This document shows, one piece after another, positions 27,900 through 37,272 of a stretch of 64,000 nucleotides of DNA (positions are counted from its first letter, which is position 1; each line of letters begins with the position of its first letter). A model generated the notes under the pieces. The model was not told where the DNA came from, made no database searches, and worked only from the letters and a program-made list of their open reading frames with translations. A program made the position numbers and the translations under genes. The DNA comes from Clostridium massiliamazoniense (lineage in GTDB: Bacteria > Bacillota > Clostridia > Clostridiales > Clostridiaceae): assembly GCF_001403635.1 (NCBI RefSeq), contig NZ_LN879467.1:1-64000 (forward strand). Reading direction: 5' to 3'.

Positions 27900-28745
27900 A
27901 TGAGAACTAAAAATAAGGGAATTAAATATGGTATAATTATAGGAATTATAGTTATAATTTTAGGTGGATTTTTTTATTGGCAAAATAATGGAATAGTTGT
28001 AACTAAAATGTTATTTGAAAATAGTAAAATCCCAAAAGAGTTTGAGGGTTTTAAAATTGTACATCTTTCAGATTTACATAATAAAGAGTTTGGAGAAGGA
28101 CAAAAGAAATTAATGAAAAAAATTCAAGAGTCTAATCCAGATTTAATAGTATTCACAGGAGATTTAATAGATCATAGTAAGAGTGAAAAAGGTGATGAAA
28201 GTTTTATAAATTCAATAAAGGATATAGCACCTGTGTTTTATGTATCAGGCAATCATGAAGCATGGTCAGGGGAATATGATAGTTTACTTAATAAATTGAA
28301 AGATGCAGGCATAACAGTATTAGATAATGAAAGAACTAAGATTGAAAAAGATGGGAAGTATATTGAAATTATAGGAATTCAAGACCCTGCTTTTTTTAAT
28401 AATGATAATAAGAAATCCTTTGAGGAAGAGTTGAAAAAATTGGTAAAAGAAGAGGGTAATAATTTTAAAGTTCTTCTTTCCCATAGACCAGAATTAATGG
28501 ATTTATATGTTCATAATGATTTAGATTTAGTATTTTCAGGACATGTTCATGGTGGACAGTTTAGAATACCATTTGTAGGAGGAGTATTAGCACCAAATAG
28601 AAGTTTATTTCCAAAGTATACTAGTGGGATGCATAGTATTAATAATACGTCTATGATTATTAGTAGAGGGCTTGGAAATAGTATTATTCCTATAAGGATT
28701 TTTAATAGACCTGAAATTATTGAAGTAACCTTAAAAGTAAAGTGA
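27900..28745 (+). CDS. Membrane-anchored metallophosphoesterase (YkuE/LpxH-like)
   Basis: 281 residues. One N-terminal membrane helix (about 8-26), then a calcineurin-like phosphoesterase domain with the full set of metal motifs: HLSDLHN, FTGDLIDHS, SGNHEAW, LLSHRPEL and SGHVHGGQFRIP. These bind two metal ions and hydrolyse phosphoesters. The catalytic domain follows the helix; on a positive-inside reading it faces outward. Relatives such as YkuE are Mn-dependent and act at the envelope. GGGGAG lies 13 nt upstream of the ATG. Single gene with its own terminator. Confidence 0.88.
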   Translation: MRTKNKGIKYGIIIGIIVIILGGFFYWQNNGIVVTKMLFENSKIPKEFEGFKIVHLSDLHNKEFGEGQKKLMKKIQESNPDLIVFTGDLIDHSKSEKGDESFINSIKDIAPVFYVSGNHEAWSGEYDSLLNKLKDAGITVLDNERTKIEKDGKYIEIIGIQDPAFFNNDNKKSFEEELKKLVKEEGNNFKVLLSHRPELMDLYVHNDLDLVFSGHVHGGQFRIPFVGGVLAPNRSLFPKYTSGMHSINNTSMIISRGLGNSIIPIRIFNRPEIIEVTLKVK

Positions 28746-28827
28746 AGTGTGGTAAGTGTGAATGTAAGGCTTATATGAAACTGGAGAATTAATAAAAGGA
28801 ATAATTTGATAATTACCTATAGAAGTT

Positions 28828-28873
28828 TAATAAAAAAAAGATTGTTTTCTTGGATAAAACAATCCTTTTACTT
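28828..28873 (+). terminator. Terminator after the metallophosphoesterase
   Basis: AAAAGATTGTTTT / AAAACAATCCTTTT with loop CTTGGAT. Confidence 0.8.
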
Positions 28874-28936
28874 TTATATATAAGTATTTTAAAATTATAA
28901 GAAAGTAAAAAAATTCCTTTTAGTGCTTAATTATTT

Positions 28937-29296
28937 TTAGGGAAGTAATTTTAAACTAATAAAAATACAGAAAAAACCAGCTAAGGATAAGGGGATAATT
29001 CCTAGGGCAGTTTTAATTTTTCTTAGAATAATAGTTTTCTTTTCTAGGTTCTTTTCTTCTAGAGCAATATTAGATAAATAGTCATAATCGTTGTTTTCAA
29101 AAGTTGTAGAGGAGAGGCCTAAAATTCCAGAAAGTATAGCAAAGAATATATACATTGCACCTTCCACAAATAATATATTTTTCATATTGTTTGTAGTTAG
29201 GGTTTTAAATAATATACTTGAGATTAATAAGATTATTGTCCAAAGAAGCCCATAAAGGGGATAGAAAGAGATTTCTTTTAATTTTTTTTTATTCAT
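28937..29296 (-). CDS. Small membrane protein, unknown function
   Basis: 119 residues with three hydrophobic helices (about 13-28, 41-62, 96-117) and a charged loop of about 30 residues between the second and third (STTFENNDYDYLSNIALEEKNLEKKTIILRK). No recognised family. AAGGTGTG serves as ribosome site. Single gene. Confidence 0.65.
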   Translation of the reverse strand: MNKKKLKEISFYPLYGLLWTIILLISSILFKTLTTNNMKNILFVEGAMYIFFAILSGILGLSSTTFENNDYDYLSNIALEEKNLEKKTIILRKIKTALGIIPLSLAGFFCIFISLKLLP

Positions 29297-29696
29297 TTAG
29301 AACACACCTTAATAATTATATCTAAAATCATTATATGTGAGTTAGAATACTAGTATTAATTAAGTGATAATGTTATAACTCTTATATAATCTTTTATTTT
29401 TTTCTTTATTAAATGTTAATAAATTTTGAATGAAAAATATGTAATGATTGTATGTAAATAGTTATACAAATAGAAGGATAAGTTAAAATAGCTATTTTAA
29501 AGTTATCAATAATGAGATATAATCATAATTGCAATTGTAAATAAAATTTAGTTCAGAGTGTATTTTATATAGAAAAAATTAATTCTGATAAATTTAAGAG
29601 GCAGAATTGTATATATCTTACTTATAAGGAAAATAAGATAATTCAATAAAAGGCTAGTAGATAAATTTTAATAATTTGTAAATGTAGGAGGAGCAA
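29297..29696. other. Intergenic region between divergent genes
   Basis: AT-rich, stops in all frames, no repeat or RNA fold recognised. It must carry the promoters of the flanking divergent genes. Confidence 0.45.
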
Positions 29697-30851
29697 ATGG
29701 AGGATAAGTTAAGAAGCACAATAGAAGAGATTGAAGAAAAAGCAGAGCAAGCAGTAGAAGGAATGATGGAAGCTCTTGAGAAAATGGCCAAAGAAAGAAA
29801 AAGTAAGGCCCAAAAAAGAAAGATAACTAATGATTTAGAAACAATCTTGAAAGCTTGTACAAGAGATGAATTAAAGGATATATTAAGCACTTTAGGTATT
29901 AAATTTAAAGCTTCAGATAAAAAGGACAACTTAATAAATACAGTAATTGAAAATTATAAAAGTGCTGTAACAGAAATATTTAAAAAGATAGATAGTACTG
30001 TATATGAAGAGTTACAAATTCTTTTAATGAATAATGGGGTTTTAGATAAGAAAATTGATAAAACTTTTAAGGATAATTCTTATTTAGAGAAATTAGGAAT
30101 GTTATTTTTAGCTTCAGATGAAGAAAAAAATATATATTTAATTGCACCAACAGAAGTATTAGAAGCTATAAAAGAAATAAATAAAAAAGATTTAGAGAAA
30201 AATGATAGAATTGTGAATTTATTCAGGGGAATGACATATTATTATGGACTTATTTCTTTAGATGAATTTATAGCTAATATACCAGCAGAGGAAAATTTAA
30301 ATGAAGAAGATGTAAGACTTTTATTTATGATGTTAGAAGATATAAATAAAGATGGATTATATGTAGATAATAAGTGGAAGAGTGAGTATTTAGAGTACTC
30401 TGTAGATTTTGAAAACTTATTAGAGAGTGAAAACTTACAAAATGAAGAATTTAAAAAATTAACATCTAATGAGCTTTTAAAAGCATCAGAGAAGTTTTAT
30501 GTAGGTAATAAAAAAATATACATGCCTTTAATAAATGTAGTAAAGGAATATTATGAAGCTCCAGAAGAAGCTTTAGAACAAATGAAACAAGAAATATATA
30601 TGTATTCTCAAATGCATAGTGAAGAGGAATTAAAAACATTTATACTTTCAAAAATAAAACCACAAGCTGAAATAAAAATGAAATTTAGTGATGCCTTACA
30701 TAAGGTATATACTAGAATACCTTTATGGAAATATAGAGGATTTACAGAATTAGAGAAGTTTAGTCCAGAGATAAGAGTTGTTAAGGTTGGAAGAAATGAT
30801 CCTTGTCCTTGTGGAAGTGGGAAAAAATACAAGAAATGTTGTGGAAAATAA
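29697..30851 (+). CDS. SEC-C motif protein with N-terminal coiled coil
   Basis: 384 residues, cytoplasmic. Residues 1-45 are a highly charged helix likely to form a coiled coil. Residues about 45-85 ([36 protein letters not shown]) resemble a Rho-N/SAP-like helical motif. The middle is helical and unassigned. The C-terminal 20 residues end in the zinc-binding SEC-C motif [13 protein letters not shown], the same module that ends SecA. Function unknown. The GGAGGAGC ribosome site is strong, and a terminator follows. Confidence 0.85.
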   Translation: MEDKLRSTIEEIEEKAEQAVEGMMEALEKMAKERKSKAQKRKITNDLETILKACTRDELKDILSTLGIKFKASDKKDNLINTVIENYKSAVTEIFKKIDSTVYEELQILLMNNGVLDKKIDKTFKDNSYLEKLGMLFLASDEEKNIYLIAPTEVLEAIKEINKKDLEKNDRIVNLFRGMTYYYGLISLDEFIANIPAEENLNEEDVRLLFMMLEDINKDGLYVDNKWKSEYLEYSVDFENLLESENLQNEEFKKLTSNELLKASEKFYVGNKKIYMPLINVVKEYYEAPEEALEQMKQEIYMYSQMHSEEELKTFILSKIKPQAEIKMKFSDALHKVYTRIPLWKYRGFTELEKFSPEIRVVKVGRNDPCPCGSGKKYKKCCGK

Positions 30852-30888
30852 TTAAATAAAATTTAAAAGCAATTATTTTCAACTAGAA

Positions 30889-30948
30889 CAAGATAAATAT
30901 CGGATACTAAGTGCAAGAGAACACTTAGTATTCGATATTTTGTTTTAT
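30889..30948. terminator. Bidirectional terminator
   Basis: AAATATCGGATACTAAGTG / CACTTAGTATTCGATATTTT with a short loop. Placed between the convergent SEC-C and phosphatase genes. Confidence 0.9.
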
Positions 30949-30957
30949 TTAAATTTA

Positions 30958-31857
30958 TTATAATTTTTCTTCTTTACATCTATTATAGAAATCAGTAAAG
31001 AATTTTAAGCGGCGACCAGAAGTAAAATCTGAAAGTGAACTATCCTTTAGATTTGCTAATTTAACTTGGCGTACAATTATATCATTTAAAGGAACATCAT
31101 TATAATTTTTCATTATATCATACAGAATCATAAAAGTAGTAGTTCGCCCTATTCCCTCTTTACAGTGAAAGTGTAAATATGAGTTATCAGGTAAATTTTG
31201 AACAAAGCTTATAAAATCATTAAGTATATTTATACTTGGAAGTTGACCATCTGTAACTGGCATTCTAATATAGGATAAGTCATTGTTAGTGCATAATGTA
31301 TATTCAGTATAAGCTCTTTTTACAAGGATAGAACCATTATTATATAATGTGATGTAATCATTTATTTTTAAGTCATTTATCTTTTGAGATTCATCATTTA
31401 ATATTTCTTCTCTAGATAGTCCTTTGTTGGCATTATTTGAACTATTTTTCCAACTTACTGGGAAATCGTTTACAAAACCATGTGATTCTTCTCTTAAATC
31501 AACTATTGTAATTTTATTATCTGTATTAATCTCCTTTTTTATTAATGACAAACCAGGTTCAGAAAATTGAGCACTACCAGAAATATTTAATTCACTTAAG
31601 CCAGTATAATTTATATTATCTGATATTTTATCTGAACTTTTTCGAAAATGTTTAGGTAAACCCATATTCTTATTGTCACGAACAAGATTTACAGCTGAGT
31701 TATTATCACCAATAACATTTACATCTGAAGTATTATTAACAACAACATTTATATCAGAAGCGAAAGCTGGAATAGTAAAAGCAAAATTATTAAATAATGA
31801 AAGTGATATTAATAATATAGCAAGTAAATGTTTAAGTTTATTTTTTAAAAGTCTCAT
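30958..31857 (-). CDS. Secreted phytase-like protein tyrosine phosphatase
   Basis: 299 residues. Signal peptide about 1-33 (KHLLAILLISLSLFNNFAF ... PAFA). Residues about 80-290 form a cysteine-phosphatase domain with P-loop HCKEGIGRTT (Cys232, Arg238) and the general-acid region MPVTDGQLP (Asp203). The set with IVDLREESHGFVND upstream matches the PTP-like inositol-polyphosphate phosphatases of anaerobic bacteria, some of which degrade phytate. Mature residues 35-65 are Asn/Asp-rich and appear linker-like. Ribosome site GAAAGGAAG. It could hydrolyse host or dietary inositol phosphates or phosphoproteins; the substrate is not decided by sequence. Confidence 0.86.
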   Translation of the reverse strand: MRLLKNKLKHLLAILLISLSLFNNFAFTIPAFASDINVVVNNTSDVNVIGDNNSAVNLVRDNKNMGLPKHFRKSSDKISDNINYTGLSELNISGSAQFSEPGLSLIKKEINTDNKITIVDLREESHGFVNDFPVSWKNSSNNANKGLSREEILNDESQKINDLKINDYITLYNNGSILVKRAYTEYTLCTNNDLSYIRMPVTDGQLPSINILNDFISFVQNLPDNSYLHFHCKEGIGRTTTFMILYDIMKNYNDVPLNDIIVRQVKLANLKDSSLSDFTSGRRLKFFTDFYNRCKEEKL

Positions 31858-32108
31858 ATAAATAGCTTCCTTTCAGCAATTAGTATTTTTTATTATTGTT
31901 CTTAAAAAGCTTCTATTTGTAATAAAGGTTACTTTTAAAAATTAGTATTTTTCTTGTTACAGACAATTATTCATAGAATAATTAATATTTTATATAATTC
32001 TATAAATTAACATAAAATTTAAAAAAGACTATTAGTATTAGAGTTATTAAATGATAAAATAATTATATATAATTTGATGAGAATATTTTGTATTTATGGG
32101 AGTTATTT

Positions 32109-32507
32109 ATGAGTATTAATAAATCGAGGAATAGAATTGTATATATTGTACTTTTTATGTTGGTTATATGTTTAGGTATAGGTTCTAGGAAGTTTTCTAT
32201 GTATTTACCAAAGTTTATAGCAGATTATTCAGGGGATACTCTTTGGGCTATGATGGTTTACTTAGGTTTTGCTTTTATATTTAACGAATTAGAAGGTAAA
32301 AAAGTGCTGATTTTAGCATTAGTATTTTCATATTTCATAGAGTTCTCACAACTTTATCAAGGTCAATTAATAAATAGCATAAGAAGTACAACTATTGGGG
32401 GATTAGTTCTAGGGCATGGATTTTTATTTTCAGATTTAATTTGTTATTCAGTTGGTATACTATTAATATTTTATTTGGAAAAAGTATTTTTAAGGATTAA
32501 AAGGTGA
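32109..32507 (+). CDS. DUF2809 membrane protein
   Basis: About 132 residues with four predicted spans. The pattern SRKFSMYLPKFIADYSGDTLWAMMVYLGFAFIF followed by an acidic FSYFIEFSQLYQ is characteristic of DUF2809 proteins, whose role is unknown. A TTG at 32088 is in frame, but GGGAG (32098-32102) is correctly spaced for the ATG at 32109. The next gene, an acetyltransferase, begins 12 bp after the stop, so the two form a small operon. Confidence 0.8.
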   Translation: MSINKSRNRIVYIVLFMLVICLGIGSRKFSMYLPKFIADYSGDTLWAMMVYLGFAFIFNELEGKKVLILALVFSYFIEFSQLYQGQLINSIRSTTIGGLVLGHGFLFSDLICYSVGILLIFYLEKVFLRIKR

Positions 32508-32519
32508 AGGAGAAGGATT

Positions 32520-32975
32520 ATGAGTAATATTATATTTAGAGAAAGTAAAGAAAGTGAATTAAATGAAATTATAAGCAATATAAAAGAATTTGCAACATAT
32601 ATAAATGGATATGATGTGACTAACATAGATATAGAATCCTTGAGAGAAGCTATTTTTATTACAAAAAAAGTTGAGTATAGATTTATTGAAGTAGATGATG
32701 AAATAGTGGGGTATATTATGTATTTCAATATATTTTCTACATTTAAAGGAAAATTGGGAATTTATTTAGAAGACTTATATGTAAAAGAAAAATATCGATC
32801 AAAAGGAATTGGAAGTAAAGTTTTTGATTACTTAAAAGTAATAGCAAAAGAAAATAATTATTGTATGTTAGAATGGAATTGTCTAAAGAGCAATATACCA
32901 GCAATGGAGTTTTATAAAGAAAAAATAAAAGCTAAAGAGATGGATGCTTTAACATTTTTTAATATGGATATGTAA
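32520..32975 (+). CDS. GNAT-family N-acetyltransferase
   Basis: 151 residues, cytoplasmic. The acetyl-CoA-binding motif A is clear: LEDLYVKEKYRSKGIGSKVFDYL (about 82-104), followed by LEWNCLKSNIPAMEFYKE (motif B, about 117-134). Best matched to the diamine/small-amine acetyltransferase branch, but the acceptor is not evident. Strong AAGGAGAAGG ribosome site. Co-transcribed with the DUF2809 gene. Confidence 0.9.
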   Translation: MSNIIFRESKESELNEIISNIKEFATYINGYDVTNIDIESLREAIFITKKVEYRFIEVDDEIVGYIMYFNIFSTFKGKLGIYLEDLYVKEKYRSKGIGSKVFDYLKVIAKENNYCMLEWNCLKSNIPAMEFYKEKIKAKEMDALTFFNMDM

Positions 32976-32992
32976 AGGATAAAGAGAGTAAA

Positions 32993-33048
32993 TGGCTGTA
33001 TCAAAAATGATATAGCTTTCTTTTTGTATGTTGACACAGCCTTTTTTA
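32993..33048 (+). terminator. Terminator after the acetyltransferase
   Basis: GGCTGTATCAA / TTGACACAGCC enclosing about 25 nt, followed by TTTTTT. Confidence 0.8.
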
Positions 33049-33052
33049 GAAA

Positions 33053-33616
33053 TTAAGAATGTATGAATTTATAATTTGGTAAAAAGTTATCTTTTATAAT
33101 TAAGGATTTAAAGATAGCATCAACTATTAATTCTTTATTATAACGTTTACATTCCCAGCGGTTAGTGATGAAGAAACACTTAATGAGCAAAGATGGACAA
33201 TTCATTTCCTTTATTAAAGGAACGGTAGAATTTTGTATTATACCTCTACTACTATAGCCTAGAGTCTTAAATCTATTTTGAATTTTTTTTGAGAGTTCGT
33301 AGCTTATATCTGCTTTAGAATTAATCAATATTTCATTTCCATGTTTAGCTGGATTTGAAAAAGCGTTTAGAGTTATTGAAAGAAATAAATCTAAGTTTGA
33401 ATTATTTCCTATGTCTAAAGTAGAATTTATCATGTCATTTGGACTTTTACTTTCCACAGGAGAACAATTAACGACCTCAAAACCTTGGTGCTCTAGTTTT
33501 TCTATTAGAAGTTCACCAATTTCCTTTAAAATAATTTCTGGTTTAAGAAATATTTGACAGGAAGGTATATTGTGGATATCTTTATCATAATAAGCATAAT
33601 CAATTCCTATTTTCAT
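33053..33616 (-). CDS. Amidase_3-like protein lacking its zinc site
   Basis: 187 residues that follow the N-acetylmuramoyl-L-alanine amidase (Amidase_3) fold end to end: MKIGID, KLEHQGFEVVNCSP, NLDLFLSITLNA, GTEI-like NEILI, and C-terminal SSRGIIQNSTVPLIKEMNCPSLLIKCFFITN. The catalytic positions are changed. The usual GH after strand 1 reads AYY (8-10). SIHxNA reads SITLNA (Thr82). The V/L-V/I-E of the last strand reads LLIK (Lys146). Only a Glu (Glu27) may remain. No signal peptide. I infer a binding-only pseudoenzyme or early decay. Good AAAGGAGAG ribosome site. Confidence 0.75.
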   Translation of the reverse strand: MKIGIDYAYYDKDIHNIPSCQIFLKPEIILKEIGELLIEKLEHQGFEVVNCSPVESKSPNDMINSTLDIGNNSNLDLFLSITLNAFSNPAKHGNEILINSKADISYELSKKIQNRFKTLGYSSRGIIQNSTVPLIKEMNCPSLLIKCFFITNRWECKRYNKELIVDAIFKSLIIKDNFLPNYKFIHS

Positions 33617-33864
33617 ACAAATCTCTCCTTTTTAGAAGTGTATAATTAATTTTAAATATTGAAATTAAAACATTCATATAAGGATTAATAATTTAAATAT
33701 CTTAATAAAAAATAGATTCTAAGTAATAGTTTTTTAGAGATTCATCTTATTAATGTATTATATGAAATAATTAGTTTGTAAGATATAACTATTATTTGTA
33801 ATTTATATAGAAAATATGTAAAAAATAAAAATTAATTTGTAAATAAAAGTATTGAGGGGAAACT

Positions 33865-33885
33865 TTATCTGATGACTAGTTATAA
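33865..33885. repeat. R2 repeat end fragment
   Basis: TTATCTGATGACTAG matches the terminal sequence of R2 copies at 35801-35865 (inverted) and 59693. Only one end is recognisable. Confidence 0.45.
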
Positions 33886-33989
33886 GGGAAGAGTTAATAT
33901 AAGTTAAAGGGGCTATCTTATAATGAGATTATCTTGCATATATAAGAAGGAGATAGAGAATTTTAAAGGATATTACGCTGTTTAAAGAC

Positions 33990-34048
33990 AAAGGGATTAT
34001 CTCTAAATAGAAATTTCATTCCACTTTGAGATAATTCCCTTATTTTTA
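33990..34048 (-). terminator. Terminator of cls
   Basis: AAAGGGATTATCTC pairs with GAGATAATTCCCTT; it lies directly after the minus-strand cls stop. Confidence 0.85.
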
Positions 34049-34052
34049 TTAT

Positions 34053-35489
34053 TTACATAATAGGTGAGAGAAGTCTAAAAATAGCTTCAAGGAATTTGAT
34101 TTTTTTAGATCGACCTGAAAATTCTTTTAAGGTAAGTTTTTTACAGTCTTTTAAATCCTCACGAAATTTTTCTTCTAAATGAAGAGCTATTTTACTACTA
34201 TACATTACAGCATTAGTTTCGAAATTTAAGGCAAAACTTCTTATATCCATATTAGCAGTTCCAATAGTTGAGATGCTTGAATCAGCTACAATTGTTTTAG
34301 CATGTAAAAATCCTCTTTCGTATAAATAAACATTAACTCCGTAATCTAAGAGTATTTCTATATAGGGATTTGCAACCCAAGGAATAAAAACTTTATCAGG
34401 AATTCCTGGTAGCATTAGATTTACTTCAACTCCAGATAATGCTGCAAGTTTTAATGAATCCATAATTGCTAGGTCAGGAACAAAATAAGGGCTTTGTATA
34501 CAAAGGGTTTTTTTAGCATTATTCATTATTTTCATATATGTATTCTTTATATGTTCTGCTTCGTGGTCAGGACCAGAGGAGATTATTTGCATTGGTACTT
34601 TATGTCCTAGTTCAGTATCTTTATGTTCTTTGAAATATTCAGCAATTGAAGGGCCTATATCTTCTTTTGTGCAGTATGTCCAATCTAGAATAAATCTTTC
34701 TTCAATTTCGTTTAAAGCTTCTCCAGTAATTTTCATATGAGTATCTCTCCAATAACCTAGAGGTCCCTCTCCTTTATATTCTTTTCCTACATTGAATCCA
34801 CCTAAATAACCATAATGTCCATCTATTAGAACAAATTTTCTATGATTTCTATAGTTAATTCTTATATTAAATATTCCAAAAACATTTGGAAAGAATTTTT
34901 CAAATTTTACTCCAGCAGCAGCTAATTTTTTCTCATAACTCTTTGAAATTTTATTTCCCATAGCATCTACAAGAAGTCTAACTTGGACTCCTTCTTTAGC
35001 TTTTTCACAAAGGGCATCTAATAATAGGGCACCTGTTGAATCACTTCTAAAGATGTAATATTCTAGATGAATAAAATGTTGAGCTTTCTTTATTTCTGCA
35101 ATCATATCATCAAAAAGTTCTTTACCATCAAATATTACTTTAACTGAATTATTTATAGTATAAAGTGATTTGCAGTTTATATAATTCATTCTAATTATAT
35201 CTTTATTAGCTTCAGAAACTTCATTTAAGGTTGTATTATTTTTTAATTTTTTTAAGTAGGAATTCTTAACACTATCATCTATTATCTTTCTTTTGAAAAG
35301 TTTTTCCTTACTAATATCTTGTCCACAAAATAAATATGCTATGAAACCTAAAATAGGTATAAATGCTAATATTAATAACCATGCCCAAGTTGAAGCAGGA
35401 TTCTTTTTTTCGAAAAAAAGTAAAGTTATCATAAAGATAAAGTTTATAAAACCTAGTATCAATAAGATAAACATAATTATGTTGTACAT
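34053..35489 (-). CDS. cls: Cardiolipin synthase
   Basis: About 478 residues. Two N-terminal membrane helices (about 1-20 and 32-52, with AWLLILAFIPILGFIAYLFCG) are followed by two phospholipase-D catalytic motifs: NHRKFVLIDGHYGYLGGFNVG and FLHAKTIVADSSISTIGTANMD. The enzyme condenses two phosphatidylglycerols into cardiolipin and glycerol at the membrane. Length matches the bacterial family. An ATG 15 bp further out overlaps GGGAGGG, which is better read as the ribosome site for the start used here. Confidence 0.94.
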   Translation of the reverse strand: MYNIIMFILLILGFINFIFMITLLFFEKKNPASTWAWLLILAFIPILGFIAYLFCGQDISKEKLFKRKIIDDSVKNSYLKKLKNNTTLNEVSEANKDIIRMNYINCKSLYTINNSVKVIFDGKELFDDMIAEIKKAQHFIHLEYYIFRSDSTGALLLDALCEKAKEGVQVRLLVDAMGNKISKSYEKKLAAAGVKFEKFFPNVFGIFNIRINYRNHRKFVLIDGHYGYLGGFNVGKEYKGEGPLGYWRDTHMKITGEALNEIEERFILDWTYCTKEDIGPSIAEYFKEHKDTELGHKVPMQIISSGPDHEAEHIKNTYMKIMNNAKKTLCIQSPYFVPDLAIMDSLKLAALSGVEVNLMLPGIPDKVFIPWVANPYIEILLDYGVNVYLYERGFLHAKTIVADSSISTIGTANMDIRSFALNFETNAVMYSSKIALHLEEKFREDLKDCKKLTLKEFSGRSKKIKFLEAIFRLLSPIM

Positions 35490-35800
35490 TTTATTCCCTC
35501 CCATATTATATTTTTACTTTTACATTATACATTAAAATAAATATAATTTTGATTTTATATAACTTCATTTTTGTAATGTTTTTTATGAAATCTTATGAAG
35601 TAAATAAGAATTTATGAAATATATTAATATACAATTAGTATTCATGAATAATATTTATAAAACAAAAAATCTATAAATTTACACAAAAAGTTAATGATAT
35701 TAAATAAATAGCTGAAAAAGTAAGTTAAAATTGATATAATAAAGATAAATGAAGACTTAATTCAGATAGAATTTTGGATTTAGCTGAATTTTAGTGGTTA

Positions 35801-35865
35801 TTATCTAGGGGGATGTGTCTGTTTATTTTAGGCTTATAGAGACCTAGACACTAGTCATCAGATAA
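35801..35865. repeat. R2 repeat, short copy
   Basis: A 65-bp sequence bounded by TTATCTAG and CTAGTCATCAGATAA, with an internal GTGTCTGTTTATTTTAG related to the right arm of the full copy. It ends 34 bp before the start of the frameshifted oxidase gene and so lies in its leader. Confidence 0.65.
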
Positions 35866-35898
35866 ATGTTATTTTTAGATTTGGAGTGTATGATTAAA

Positions 35899-36913
35899 AT
35901 GAATGAAGAACAATTAAAAAAAGCTAGAAATTTATATAATGGAAGTTGTAGAGTTTGTAAGAGTTGTAATGGAGTAGCTTGTGCTGGTGAAGTTCCAGGA
36001 ATAGGTGGTAAGGGAATGGGAGATTCATTTAAAAAATGTGTCTGCTTTAGAGAAGGTAAAAATAAATATGAGAGTAATTCACAATGCTAAGAATCCAGAT
36101 ACATCAACAGAGTTATTTGGAAAGAAGATGGAATTACCGCTTTTTGCAGCACCAATGACAGCAATTTCTTTAAATATGGGTGGAATGGTAACAGAAGAAG
36201 AATATATAGAGTCATTAGTTGAAGGATGTTTAGGGGCTGGAATATATCCAATGGTTGGAGATACTGCTTTAGATGAATGTTTAATTACCAATGTTGAAAT
36301 ATTGAAAAAATATAATGGGAAAGGTATTGCTTTTATAAAACCAAGAAAAAATGATATTATTTTTGAGAAAATGCAGATGGTAGAAGAGGCTAATCTATAT
36401 GCTATGGGAATAGATATAGATGGAGCAGGGCTTTTAACTATGGCATTACATGGAAAAGATGTAGAACCTAAAACTATAGAAGAACTAAGAGAAATAAAAT
36501 CAAAAACTAATGTCCCTTTTATACTTAAGGGAGTTATGACAAAGGAAGATGCATTATATGCAATTGAAGCTGGAATGGATGCTATTGTTGTTTCAAATCA
36601 TGGAGGTAGAGTTTTAGATCAGACTCCTGGAACTGTTGAAGTTTTACCTGAAATCACAAAGGTGGCAAAGGGAAAAGTTAAAATATTAGTTGATGGGGGA
36701 ATTAGAAGTGGAGTGGATATACTAAAATGTATTGCTCTTGGAGCTGATGCTGTTTTAATTGGAAGACCTTTTGTAACAGCAGCTTTTGCTGATGGAGCTA
36801 ATGGGGTTAAAGATTATATAAATTCTCTTAAAAATGATTTAAAATCAGCTATGATATTAACTGGATGTAATTCAATTGAAGAAATAAATGAAAAAGTTTT
36901 ATATAAAGGCTAA
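35899..36913 (+). pseudogene. FMN-dependent alpha-hydroxy-acid oxidase family protein, frameshifted
   Basis: Two overlapping frames make one protein of about 337 residues. Frame one gives MNEEQLKKARNLYNGSCRVCKSCNGVACAGEVPG and runs to GDSFKK. Frame two continues NVSALEKVKINMRVIHNAKNP and the whole barrel, including the FMN signatures KGVMTKEDALYAIEAG, VSNHGGRVLDQTPG (active His) and VDGGIRSGVDILKCIALGADAVLIGRP. Dropping one A from the run of six at 36031-36036 joins them as GDSFKNVSALEK. The N-terminal cysteine cluster is typical of the clostridial branch, related to lactate/glycolate oxidases. Broken gene, phase variation or base-calling error. Confidence 0.86.
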
Positions 36914-36957
36914 GATAAGAATTAATTAAGAAAAAAATATTTATGGATGTTTAATGA

Positions 36958-37010
36958 GTAAGGCTATTTCAATATAGATATTATATTCTATTTTGATATA
37001 GCCTTTGTAT
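36958..37010. terminator. Bidirectional terminator
   Basis: AGGCTATTTCAATATAG / CTATTTTGATATAGCCT between convergent genes. Confidence 0.85.
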
Positions 37011-37056
37011 AATATAGGTAGTATTAGTATTTTAGCTAAATGTAATATATGAACTT

Positions 37057-37272
37057 TTATTTCTTTTTTTTGAATATGTTAAATGAACTAGCTAAGATTA
37101 CTATTATAGATAATAGTATAATTAGATAATCAACTGAACTGCCTTTAGATGGAGAATTCATTTGATATATTGCAATACATATAACAACAATGGATAATAT
37201 TATAAGTAGAATCCATGTGTTTTTACTTGTTGGTTGCTTACGACTATATTTTTTTTCTTGATTGTCATTCAT
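37057..37272 (-). CDS. Small membrane protein, unknown function
   Basis: 71 residues with two membrane helices (about 20-39 and 48-66), a basic Asn/Lys-rich N-terminus and a final KKKK. No family recognised. Ribosome site AAGGAGAAAT. Single gene. Confidence 0.6.
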   Translation of the reverse strand: MNDNQEKKYSRKQPTSKNTWILLIILSIVVICIAIYQMNSPSKGSSVDYLIILLSIIVILASSFNIFKKKK

